From contig NZ_JACHGV010000016.1 of NCBI RefSeq assembly GCF_014202475.1, positions 1-64,000 of the forward strand: a DNA stretch of 64,000 nt. The letters run 5' to 3'. The notes beneath the pieces were generated by a model, which saw only the letters and a list, made by a program, of their open reading frames with translations, was not told where the DNA came from and did not search any database. Within the stretch, counting starts at the first letter, position 1, and each line of letters opens with the position of its first letter. The DNA comes from Streptomyces paradoxus. GTDB taxonomy: Bacteria > Actinomycetota > Actinomycetes > Streptomycetales > Streptomycetaceae. Below are positions 8,357-15,998 of this stretch, piece by piece. A program made the translations under genes and the position numbers.

Positions 8357-9241
8357 TCATCCGCAGAACGGAGACTTCTCGGGCTTCATGTGCCACGGTT
8401 CATCGCTGACCAGGCGCACCCCCTTCGGCTTCTGTGCCCAGTCTTCCGCCTGCTTGACGAGCCCGCCGCTATCCCGGCGCCACACTTTGCCGTTGGGGTC
8501 CAAGATTTCCAGCCGGAGTCTGCTCAAATCTTGCTCTGTGAGATGTTTCCTCACCCACGGTTCCTTGGCCGACATGGCGCTCATCAGCAGTCCGGTAGGG
8601 ATGTCAAACTGTTGGCATGGTGGGAGAGCCTGGAGATCCCACCACACCTCGGGGTCCTTGAGGACGAGGCGCACATCCATGATCCGAGTACTACCGTTGA
8701 CAACGGTCAGTGTGTTCATATCCCGGTAAAAGTCCACGCGCCGCGCGTACGTTGACTTGTCCCGCTCGCTGGCCTGTTGCTGCTCGTCCCTTGCGCGTGC
8801 CTCGTCTCGGATGGCGCGCCTCTCCTCGGATTTGGCTCGCTGCTCGGCTTGGGCAGCACGTTCCTCTTCTTTGATGGCTCGTTGCTCAGCCCTGATGCCG
8901 AGAACAAGCCCCCCCAGGGCAGCCAAGACGGTTATGACCGTCGCCGCGATCGTTCCAAGGCGAGCCATGTCCATTACCGGAGAGTCGGAAGCGGGCTCCG
9001 CTTCACCATCGCCTTGAGCCTGTCCCGCGGCAGGACCTCTCGTATTTTCCTCCTCGCCTGACGCCCATCCCCCCTCGCCCATACTGGCGTCTGCTGGTGG
9101 GGCCGGCGTGTCGTCGTCGGGCGCACACGCTCTCACGTCATCATCGTTGCCCCGCCCTGCCGTGCCCCGGTCATCGGACACTGACCTCGCGATGTCCCCG
9201 CTACCGCCGGACCTGCGGTCTTCATCACTGGGTGCAGCCAT
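8357..9241 (-). CDS. membrane-anchored coiled-coil protein
   Basis: The 294-aa product has an acidic, Gly/Ser-rich N-terminus (1-90), one transmembrane helix (TIAATVITVLAALGGLVLGI, about 96-117), and a long charged coiled coil with Glu/Arg/Gln-rich repeats (about 118-165). A globular C-terminal domain of ~125 residues follows, with WWDLQALPPCQQFDIPTGLL and a final Cys. A single-pass topology with a basic coiled coil immediately after the helix is clear. The family is unknown to me. ATG start; it overlaps the next upstream minus-strand frame by about 100 bp. Confidence 0.78.
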   Translation of the reverse strand: MAAPSDEDRRSGGSGDIARSVSDDRGTAGRGNDDDVRACAPDDDTPAPPADASMGEGGWASGEEENTRGPAAGQAQGDGEAEPASDSPVMDMARLGTIAATVITVLAALGGLVLGIRAEQRAIKEEERAAQAEQRAKSEERRAIRDEARARDEQQQASERDKSTYARRVDFYRDMNTLTVVNGSTRIMDVRLVLKDPEVWWDLQALPPCQQFDIPTGLLMSAMSAKEPWVRKHLTEQDLSRLRLEILDPNGKVWRRDSGGLVKQAEDWAQKPKGVRLVSDEPWHMKPEKSPFCG

Positions 9242-9582
9242 GACTCATGGCTGTCCCGGCTGCGGATCATCCAATCGCTGTTTCCAGGGCGAAACGTCTC
9301 GGCAGCGTTGATGATGGGCGCAACTCTGCGGGCGAACTCTTCGGTCGAACTCGCGACTGGGAATCCGCGTGGACTGAGGAGACGGTCCCGCGGATCACTA
9401 CCGAGAGCAGTGGCTGTGGTGCACTGCCGGCCGAACCCTTCGTCGTCTTTGTCGGCATAGGCAAGGAAGGAGACCCCTGCGGCGCATGGCCTGGTCGCGG
9501 CCGCGGCACCGGGCGGTGCAGAACTTGCGCGGACGACGAATCCCGGAGCGTATGCCGCGTCGGCTGACCGGTACATCACCAC
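9133..9582 (-). CDS. hypothetical protein
   Basis: A 149-aa frame with plausible protein composition in its middle (SFLAYADKDDEGFGRQCTTA, FARRVAPIINAAETFRPGNS) and no recognised domain. Its last ~35 codons overlap the start of the coiled-coil membrane gene, so either its stop is displaced or it is a fragment. Low certainty. Confidence 0.35.
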   Translation of the reverse strand: MVMYRSADAAYAPGFVVRASSAPPGAAAATRPCAAGVSFLAYADKDDEGFGRQCTTATALGSDPRDRLLSPRGFPVASSTEEFARRVAPIINAAETFRPGNSDWMIRSRDSHESWLHPVMKTAGPAVAGTSRGQCPMTGARQGGATMMT

Positions 9583-9798
9583 CGACAGATCCTACCGGCT
9601 CTGCACTGCCATCCCCCGTCCGCTGTCTCCCTCGCTGGACGCGGCCGCGCACCTCACCGGCCGTGACGTCGCCGCGGCGGAATGTGCGTTCGCCGGCACC
9701 CCGTCCTGCACGCACTGCTCCCACTGACCCTTGCGACACTGGAAACGGCCCGCCTCCGGCAGCTGCAATGCCAGGGGCGGGGCGGTGTCACCGGGTGG

Positions 9799-10090
9799 CT
9801 ACTCGAGCCAGACAATGTCCAGCACGGACAGGTGCCGCAGGGCGCGGTTGACGAAGTAGATCACCGAGAGCTGGCCGACGGACGCGATCCGAACGTCCTC
9901 GCCTTCCGGGTCGTCGGCGTCCCACTGCGGGTAGCCCCAAGGGGCGCCGACCGCCGCGTCCAGGACGTCGTGCACCAGCTGCGCGTCCTGATCGATGCGG
10001 TCACGCCGGACATCTGATCCGCGACCACGGACGTCGACCTCCTGACAGGGCGTGAGCGACGTCGAGCAGCGACTACGCCTGGGCACGGCA
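9799..10090 (-). pseudogene. small-gene relics (AYRLLDVA-type family)
   Basis: Reading from 10090 down, CAGGCGTAGTCGCTGCTCGA gives QA-stop-SLLDVAHAL, a decayed copy of the motif at 8250 and 10830. A second open stretch ends DVRIASVGQLSVIYFVNRAL then RHLSVLDIVWLE at 9799, which looks like a genuine C-terminus of unknown family. The two pieces are not in one intact frame. Confidence 0.35.
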
Positions 10091-10110
10091 CGCGGCTTGG
10101 TCTCGGGGGA

Positions 10111-10533
10111 TCACCGGGCAGATTCGCTGTTCGGCGGCATCAGAATCGGTCGGCGGCCTCGCCTTTGGTTGTCGGACAACATCGAACGGAGCTGCCTGAT
10201 AACGCATGCTTCCAAGTCCGCGATCAGCGGCACGCCGCCGTCGACCGCAGGGTCCTCTATGAACCCGACCACAGGGTCGACGATGTCGTCGGCTCCGTCC
10301 TTGCACCATCTAACGGTCCAGCCTGGCGGGGCAGGGAAGGCGTCGGCGTAGCCAGCGCTCTCGCGTACAGCCACGAAGCCGGGTTCCTTGTTGGCCTGGA
10401 CGAGACGGCCGGCCTTGCGATCCAAGATCAGAGCGTTGCCCCCGTCGTCCCAGCCTGCCACTGGCTTGGGGCGTTCGAACGTCTTGCCCAGCTCCGTCAC
10501 CTTGAACACGGCAACCCAACGCGAGTCGGCCAT
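10111..10533 (-). CDS. hypothetical protein, 140 aa
   Basis: The ATG at 10531-10533 follows AAGGGGA by 6 bases, so I prefer it to the longer frame. The protein begins MADSRWVAVFKVTELGKTF, has alternating beta-like segments (GNALILDRKAGRLVQANK, WTVRWCKDGADDIVDPVVGF), and ends in a basic tail. No family recognised. Composition and ribosome site support a real, probably cytoplasmic protein. Confidence 0.68.
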   Translation of the reverse strand: MADSRWVAVFKVTELGKTFERPKPVAGWDDGGNALILDRKAGRLVQANKEPGFVAVRESAGYADAFPAPPGWTVRWCKDGADDIVDPVVGFIEDPAVDGGVPLIADLEACVIRQLRSMLSDNQRRGRRPILMPPNSESAR

Positions 10534-10586
10534 ACGAGTCCCCTTCTGACAGCCTGTCTGTGCGCGGTAAGAGTAGGACCGAATAC

Positions 10587-10855
10587 TCATGTCACCTGGC
10601 AATAGGTACAGTCTCGGACACCGGACGCGTCCTGATCGACGCGATCACGCCGGTAGTCTGCGTCGGCGCCGCCCCCGCCGCAGTAACAACGCTCATGGGC
10701 ACCTGGTTTGGCATCAGGCTGACCCGGCGGAATCAGCGGGCCGATGCCACCGCCGCGGAACGGGAACGCGGCCAAGGCGCGGGCGACGTCCAGCAGCCGG
10801 TACGCCAGCGGGCGGCTGATGCCGAACTCCGCCTCGCAGCACGACACCTAAGCGC
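10587..10855 (-). pseudogene. relic of AYRLLDVAR-type hypothetical gene
   Basis: The frame CCEAEFGISRPLAYRLLDVA then RALAAFPFRG repeats the HTH-like motif of the 7649-8335 gene, then degenerates. On the plus strand the same stretch encodes LIDAITPVVCVGAAPAAVTT then LMGTWFGIRLTRRN, a short hydrophobic segment that could be a piece of a small membrane protein. Neither frame is complete. About 25 bases of CCTGATCGAYGCGRTCACGCC recur at 9988, so 9.94-10.09 and 10.6-10.86 kb are diverged copies of one unit. Confidence 0.4.
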
Positions 10856-10859
10856 TGTC

Positions 10860-11200
10860 CCATAAATGATCTACGACGGGGTTCGTTGACCTGCCTGCCC
10901 CTTCGTCACCCGGCGAGGGCGAGGTTGTGCAGGCGGGCGATGCCGAGCATCGCGTGGTGGACGCCGTCGCCCTTTGAGACGGCAGTCGCGGAGGATCTTC
11001 CAGGTCTTCATCCGGGCGAAGGCGTGCTCGACGCGGGCACGGACCTTGCGGTGAGACGCGTTGTGTTCCTCTTTCCAGGGCGGGAGTTCGGTCTGGCCAG
11101 GTTCGCGGCGGTGCGGGATGACCAGGCCGGTGCCGCGGTAGCCGCCGTCGGCGATCACGGTGGCGGTGCCGACGGCGTCCTTCGCTCCGGACAACTCCCA
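10860..11200 (-). pseudogene. IS5-family transposase, 3' fragment
   Basis: The minus strand encodes SGAKDAVGTATVIADGGYRG, then IPHRREPGQTELPPWKEEHN and EHAFARMKTWKILRDCRLKG. This is nearly the same as residues about 155-240 of the transposase at 13831-14601. One extra G in the AAAGGGCGACGG stretch shifts the last 20 codons. It ends in GATCATTTATGGGACAGCGC, corresponding to the right end of the intact copy. The N-terminal half is missing. Confidence 0.85.
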
Positions 11201-11291
11201 CGTTTCCACCCTGACATCTGTCAGGTACCCGCCCGGCAACGCCCCCTGGTAGGCATGTGACATGTCAAACAGAGCCAGGAAGGGAACCACC

Positions 11292-11687
11292 ATGAGGAAC
11301 AAGCTCCGCAACCTGCTGGCCGTGGCCGCCGTCGCCGCTGCGACCGGCACCACCGTGCTCATGGGCGCGACCGGCGCCTCCGCCGCCGCTCAGGCGGACT
11401 GGGCCGGCTGCCCGGACGGCAACGTTTGCATCTACGCCGAGGGCCGCTACAGCAACATCGGCGCCGGAGACATCACCAACAAGTACTTCCGCTACGCCAC
11501 CTACAACCTGTCGAACCAGGTCAACCAGCACTGGGTCCTGAACAACCAGAACGGCCCGTTCGAGGACGCGTACGTGAAGCTGTGCACCGGTTACAACGGC
11601 ACCGGCGACTGCAGCAAAGTGCTGGGTCCCGGCTACGGGGAGTACCTGAACCTGACCCCGATCAACTCGATCGTCCTGTACCGGTAA
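11292..11687 (+). CDS. secreted peptidase inhibitor, I36-like
   Basis: The 131-aa product starts at ATG 11292 (GGAAGGGAA 9 bases upstream). It has a Sec signal peptide (RNKLRNLLAVAAVAAATGTT to GASAAA, cleavage near residue 37). The mature part begins CPDGNVCIYAEGRYSNIGAG, the signature of inhibitor family I36 (SMPI-like) with its paired cysteines, and a second Cys pair follows (KLCTGYNGTGDCSK). It is likely an extracellular inhibitor of metallo- or serine proteases or a related small domain. A broken relative lies at 29921-30318. Confidence 0.87.
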   Translation: MRNKLRNLLAVAAVAAATGTTVLMGATGASAAAQADWAGCPDGNVCIYAEGRYSNIGAGDITNKYFRYATYNLSNQVNQHWVLNNQNGPFEDAYVKLCTGYNGTGDCSKVLGPGYGEYLNLTPINSIVLYR

Positions 11688-11764
11688 TTCCCAGCGGTCC
11701 CGCGATCTCCTCCGCCATCACCCGGCCCGCCTCGAACTCCAGCGTCTCGTCCCCCATGGCCTGG

Positions 11765-12921
11765 TCGGTGTCGAGGCGCTTGCCGATCCCCGTCTCCGCA
11801 GGGGCAGTTGGCGCTCCGAGAACGACGTCGACGGTGGCGAAGACGTGCCGGAGGACACTGGCGGTGAGGACGGCCAGGAGCAGGACCTCGTTCCGACGGT
11901 CGGGGTCGCGGCAGCGGGAGTACTGCGGTTCAGCGAGGAACGCGACCCGACCGTCCTCACCCAGTTCGTCCGGCTGCGGGTCATCGACCCCGAAGGCGCC
12001 TACTGGCGCCGTGGCATCGAGGCAGCCACACGGTGGTTGCGCGAGACCGGCAGCAGCGAGCTGCGCGTGCCGTACACCTTCGTGTGTCCGGAGGACTGGG
12101 ACAGCAGTGCGGGACATCCGCTGGGGGTCTGGGTCGCAGATCAACGCCGCTATTACGCGGCCGGGACGCTGGACGCCAAGCGGGTCACCGCGCTGGAGAA
12201 CCTCGGCATGGTCTGGTCCGTGCACACCTCCGCGTGGGACGCCGGCCTCGCCGTCGCCCGCGACTACGCAACCGTCCACGGCCACTGCCTCCCAGGCGCC
12301 GCGGTGGCCTGGGACGGCTTCCCCCTGGGGACCTGGATGATGAACATGCGGGCTGCTGCCAGGAAGGCCAGTGAGAACGCCGCACGCCGCGCGAACGGCG
12401 AGACCGACATCTCGTATGCCGGGGAGCTGTCCGAGGCCCGTATGGAGGCGCTTTCCGAGATTGATCCGGGGTGGGCACCCGAGTAGGAGATCGGCTGGCA
12501 ACGCGCGTACCGGCTGACGCTCGCACACGTGCAGGCCGGCGGCGCGCTCCCGGCCAGGCCGGGCGACGTCGTCGTCCAGGGCGAGGACCTCGGAGTGTGG
12601 ATCGCCGGGCAGGTGGCCGCGTGGGACAAGCTGACGCCGACACAACAGTACCTCCTGCAGACGATCGGCGTGGATCCCGAGAGCAGGGGCGTGGTGGTGC
12701 CGGCGCGGCGTTCGCAGAGCGACCGGTGGGCGGCCAACCTCGCGGCCGCCCGCCAGTTCCACGCCCGGGAAGGGCACTTGCGGCCGGCGCGCAAGCACAT
12801 CGAGATCGTCGACGGTGAGGAGATCAAGCTCGGATCGTTCCTGGACAACATCCGCCGCCGTGCCGCGAAGCTGCCAGCAGAACGGCGCGCGGATCTCGAC
12901 GCCCTCGACATGCGCTGGTAG
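11765..12921 (+). pseudogene. helicase C-terminal HA-domain relic, amber-interrupted
   Basis: The frame reads DPRLRRGSWRSENDVDGG, then LRFSEERDPTVLTQFVRLRV. A first HA repeat follows (EAATRWLRETGSSELRVPYT, HPLGVWVADQRRYYAAG, ENLGMVWS), then a second (ARDYATVHGHCLPG, FPLGTWMMNMR). An in-frame TAG at 12484-12486 interrupts it. The same frame then continues with EIGWQRAYRLTLAHVQAG and a third HA-like region to the TAG at 12919. This is the C-terminal part of a telomere-type helicase related to 908-3301; the ATPase half is absent. It begins within 80 bases of the I36 gene stop, probably at a recombination junction. Confidence 0.75.
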
Positions 12922-13007
12922 AAAGCGCGGCTGCCGGCGTCACATCCGCGCCAGATTCCCCCATTACAAGTACACCGGTGAAGTTGGAGCGCTCACCGTC
13001 AGACAGC

Positions 13008-13037
13008 AAGGCCCGGACCAGCAGCGGTCCGGGCCTT
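13008..13037. terminator. hairpin terminator
   Basis: AAGGCCCGGACC - 6-base loop - GGTCCGGGCCTT is a perfect 12-bp stem followed by CCTCG. It lies after the helicase relic. Confidence 0.6.
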
Positions 13038-13185
13038 CCTCGTCGCCCGGGACCAGACAGGAAAGCAAGCTAACCGACGGTCTAGTGCTCAGGAGCAGCC
13101 GTAGTGCGAAGGCTGCGCAACTAAGGGCTGTGTCGCAACGATCTTGGCTCCGAGTACGGAGCGGCCTGAAGAGCCGGCGAGGTGC

Positions 13186-13737
13186 TCAGCTGGTGGTTCG
13201 TGAGGTGTTCAAGGACCGGACGTAGTCGGCGAGTGTGCGGAAGTCGTTCTCCCGCAGGCCGATCCGCGGGTTGACGTGGTGGAGGAGCCCGGGGCCTTGG
13301 TGGTGGGCGGTCACGTACGTCTGATCCAGCTCGCTCTGCTCGTCGTCCACCCAGGCGAAAGGACGGCCGCCTGCGTAGTCCACCAGCGGTCCGGTCTTCC
13401 AGTGGACTCCATCAGGGCGTTCCTGTAGCAGGACGGCGCCGAAGTCCACGAAGGGAAGTTCCGGAAGGCCGAGGACCGGTGCGATCCGCCGGTTGGCGTC
13501 GTCCATCCATGTGGTGGCCCAGCACAGTTCGAAGCCGAGCTGGAGCAGGGTTCGTCCGTGCTCTGGGTTGAGCCAGAGACGCAGGGGGCGTCGTCGGGAG
13601 GAGAGGCCCCTGTCGTCCTCATGGGCATCGTTCCGGGGGACTCTGAGTGTGATGTAGCCGTCGGGGCGCCTCTCCGGCTTGGCCGCGTAGGGGTTGAGCG
13701 GCCCGTCCACGTCGAGGAACAGCAGTGGTCGGTTCAC
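13186..13737 (-). CDS. HAD-like hydrolase domain protein
   Basis: The GTG at 13735-13737 lies 4 bases after GGGGGA. The 183-aa protein starts NRPLLFLDVDGPLNPYAAKP, the HAD motif I DxDG(P/T)LN. It goes on with WLNPEHGRTLLQLGFELCWA and TWMDDAN (motif II region), and ends with FAWVDDEQSELDQTYV, resembling motif IV DD. It is a probable small phosphohydrolase-like protein of the kind seen in Streptomyces genomes; the substrate is unknown. It is divergent from the transposase and lies between candidate IS ends. Confidence 0.8.
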   Translation of the reverse strand: MNRPLLFLDVDGPLNPYAAKPERRPDGYITLRVPRNDAHEDDRGLSSRRRPLRLWLNPEHGRTLLQLGFELCWATTWMDDANRRIAPVLGLPELPFVDFGAVLLQERPDGVHWKTGPLVDYAGGRPFAWVDDEQSELDQTYVTAHHQGPGLLHHVNPRIGLRENDFRTLADYVRSLNTSRTTS

Positions 13738-13830
13738 GGTTTCCCCCGGTCTTGCGCACTGTGGACTGCCCCGATCAGCGTAACTGTGGGATTGTCTCGG
13801 CGTTGGGCCGGCCTGAGTGATGATCATGAT

Positions 13831-14601
13831 GTGGCGAGTGTGATCACGGCATCGGAGCCGTCCTGGATAGCCCCGTTCGCGGCGCTGAGCCCGCGCTGCT
13901 TCGGCAAGCTGCTGACCACGTTGCGACGCGATGGAGCAGATGTGGTCCACCGAGGCCGGCCGTGGAGACTGCCGCTGGAGGACCGGGTGTTGCTCGTCAC
14001 GACCTACTGGCGCACCAATCTGACGTTACGGCAACTCGCTCCGCTGTTCGGCGTCTCGAAGTCGACGGCCAGCCGAGTCATCAACCACCTCGGACCCCTG
14101 CTCGCACTCCAGCCCCGCAAGCGGTTCGGCAAGGACACCGTGCTCATCGTGGACGGCACCCTGGTGCCCACCCGCGACCACACGATCGCCGAGCGGTCGA
14201 AGAACTACCGGTACTCCACCAACCATCAGGTCGTCATTGATGCCGACACCCGCCTGGTCGTCGTGGTTGGCCGGCAACTCGCCGGGAACCGCAACGACTG
14301 CAAGGCATGGGAGGAGTCCGGCGCCAAGGACGCCGTCGGCAACACGGTCACGATCGCCGACGGCGGCTACCCGGGCACTGGACTCGTCATCCCGCACCGC
14401 CGCGAGCGCGGCCAGGCCCAACTGCCAGCCTGGAAAGAGAAACACAACAAGTCCCACAAGCAGGTCCGCGCCCGTGTCGAGCACGTCTTCGCCCGCATGA
14501 AGACCTGGAAGATCCTCCGCGACTGCCGCCTCAAAGGCGACGGCGTCCACCACGCCATGCTCGGCATCGCCCGTCTGCACAACCTCGCTCTCGCCGGATA
14601 G
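13831..14601 (+). CDS. IS5-family DDE transposase
   Basis: From GTG 13831 the product is 256 aa: an N-terminal HTH (TLRQLAPLFGVSKSTASRVI, about 70-90), then VLIVDGTLVPTRD (first D), STNHQVVIDADTRLVVVVGR, TIADGGYPGTG (second D), and EHVFARMKTWKILRDCRLKG (E region). It ends HHAMLGIARLHNLALAG. The DDE residues seem complete. It is the reference copy for the relics at 10860 and 31998. The insertion of another IS at its right end did not touch the gene. Confidence 0.9.
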   Translation: MASVITASEPSWIAPFAALSPRCFGKLLTTLRRDGADVVHRGRPWRLPLEDRVLLVTTYWRTNLTLRQLAPLFGVSKSTASRVINHLGPLLALQPRKRFGKDTVLIVDGTLVPTRDHTIAERSKNYRYSTNHQVVIDADTRLVVVVGRQLAGNRNDCKAWEESGAKDAVGNTVTIADGGYPGTGLVIPHRRERGQAQLPAWKEKHNKSHKQVRARVEHVFARMKTWKILRDCRLKGDGVHHAMLGIARLHNLALAG

Positions 14602-14669
14602 GCAAGCAGGCCGCACAGCGAGCCACCATGCCCGAGGTAACCAGAAGATCATTTACGGGACAGCCCTTA

Positions 14670-15535
14670 GACCGTGTCCTACGTGGTGAGGCGGTCGTTG
14701 GTCCGCGCATGGGGCGGGGTACGTGGAGTTGGATTGTTCCGGACGGGCTGTGGGAGATCGCGCAACCGCTGATCCCGCCCTCGAGAGTGCGGCCGCAGGG
14801 CGGCGGAACGCAGGACACCCCTGATGAGACGTTGTTCGCGGCGATCGTCTACGTGTTGGTAAGCGGCTGCGCTTGGCGTCAACCGCCGCCCTGTTTCGGC
14901 ATATCGAAGTCGACGGCTCACCGCCGGTTCCTGATCTGGTCGAGAGCCGGTGTCTGGGGCCGCCTCCACGAGGCCGTGCTGCACCGGCTCGACGACGCCG
15001 GCCTCATCGACGTCACCCGCGTCGTCCTCGACACCGCCCACGTCAGGGCTAAAAAGGGGGCGAACACACAGGTCCGAGCCCCGTGGACCGGGGCAAGCCG
15101 GGTTCCAAGATGCACATCCTGTCGGACGCGAACGGACTGCCCCTCCTCGTCGGCATCTCGGCCGGCAACACCCACGACAGCGAAGGGCTCAAGCCCATGA
15201 TCGAGGGTCACCAAACGAGACACGACCCTCACAACGGCCGCCATTTCAAGCCCCAGCGGCTCCACGCCGACAAGGCCTACGACAGAGCCGACCTGCGCAG
15301 ATGGCTCAGATGGAAGCGCATCGGCGTGCGCATCGCCCGCAAAGGGATCGAGTCCAGCGAACGATTAGGGCGACGCCGCTGGGTCATCGAGCGGACGATG
15401 TCCTGGCTGTCCGGCTACCGCCGACTCAGCCCACGCTACGAGCGTCACCCCCGCAACTACCTGGCCTTTCTCGGCCTCGCCGCCGCACTCTGCTGCTACA
15501 AGCGACTCGTCCGCCTCACCACGTAGGACACGGTC
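14670..15535 (+). mobile_element. complete IS5-family element, 866 bp, TTA duplication
   Basis: Perfect 25-bp terminal inverted repeats start GACCGTGTCCTACGTGGTGA at 14670 and are mirrored up to 15535. TTA flanks both sides (14667-14669 and 15536-15538). A 3-bp TNA duplication is usual for the IS1031/IS427-like part of IS5. The insertion falls exactly at the TTA at the outer edge of the upstream IS. Confidence 0.9.
14709..15526 (+). CDS. IS5-family transposase made by -1 frameshifting
   Basis: Frame one starts at ATG 14709 (WSWIVPDGLWEIAQPLIPPS), includes GCAWRQPPPCFGISKSTAHR and reaches VVLDTAHVRAKKG. At A5G5 (15051-15060) it must slip back one base to continue as GEHTGPSPVDRGKPGSKMHI, then SDANGLPLLVGISAGNTHDS, the Y(x)DRADLRR region and RRRWVIERTMSWL, ending at TAG 15526. 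This two-frame layout with a slippery A/G run is normal for this IS5 branch, so I read it as programmed frameshifting and not a mutation. DDE residues are present across the two frames. Confidence 0.87.
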
Positions 15536-15575
15536 TTAGTGCTGTGACCGGGAATGTTCGCCGGGGTCAGCTCGA

Positions 15576-15995
15576 TCAGTCCGGTCGTGCTGCTTCCCAC
15601 CTCCATGAGGTTTGGCGGGGGAGGCCGTCGAGCTCTCCGCAGCCGGTGCACCAGAGGAGTACCTGGGTGGGGTCTCCGGGCGGGGCGGCGGGGAAGAGCC
15701 GGTCGAGCACTGCAGCACTCAATGGTACTGGTGGCAGCCAGTGCACGGACAGTCCCTGCGTGATGTCGTAGGTGTGCAGCAGGGTTTCGGCAACGCCCAT
15801 CGCCGCGAACCCTTCGGGATCGTACGGGCCCAGTGCCAGGCGCTGGTAGCGGCCATCGATGGGGAGCTGCGGTACGCGCCGGTGAGGTGCATCTCCACCG
15901 TACGCAGGGACACATAGAGCGTTCGGTGCAGCGGCAACGATGCGGGGAGCGTTCGTGGGCTGGACGGCCGTCGTCACATGCCGTGAGACTGGCAA
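15576..15995 (-). pseudogene. DinB/maleylpyruvate isomerase-type protein, C-terminal part
   Basis: The translation contains LALGPYDPEGFAAMGVAETL, LHTYDITQGLSVHWLPP and GDPTQVLLWCTGCGELDGLP. This is the C-terminal half of TIGR03083-like mycothiol-dependent isomerase/DinB proteins of Streptomyces. The N-terminal metal-binding half (about 100 aa) is not found upstream, where the collagenase gene begins. It is therefore 5' truncated and probably non-functional. Confidence 0.6.
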
Positions 15996-15998
15996 TGC

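Larger units (their letters stand above)
13121..14669 (+). mobile_element. IS5-type element, possibly with a HAD passenger
   Basis: The right end at 14640-14669 (inverse of CTAAGGGCTGTCCCGTAAAT) matches CTAAGGGCTGTGTCGCAACG at 13121: the first 11 bases are identical, then CG, AA and GATCTT recur. No such end exists in the 100 bases directly before the transposase. The two ends would therefore enclose a minus-strand HAD-like gene plus the transposase. No clear target duplication is visible (TAA left, TTA right), so an alternative is that the left end belongs to another copy. Confidence 0.45.

Noticed and set aside
14709..15526. Transposase counted as a frameshifted pseudogene
   Set aside because: The break sits on an A5G5 slippery run and ends are perfect; programmed frameshifting is the better reading.
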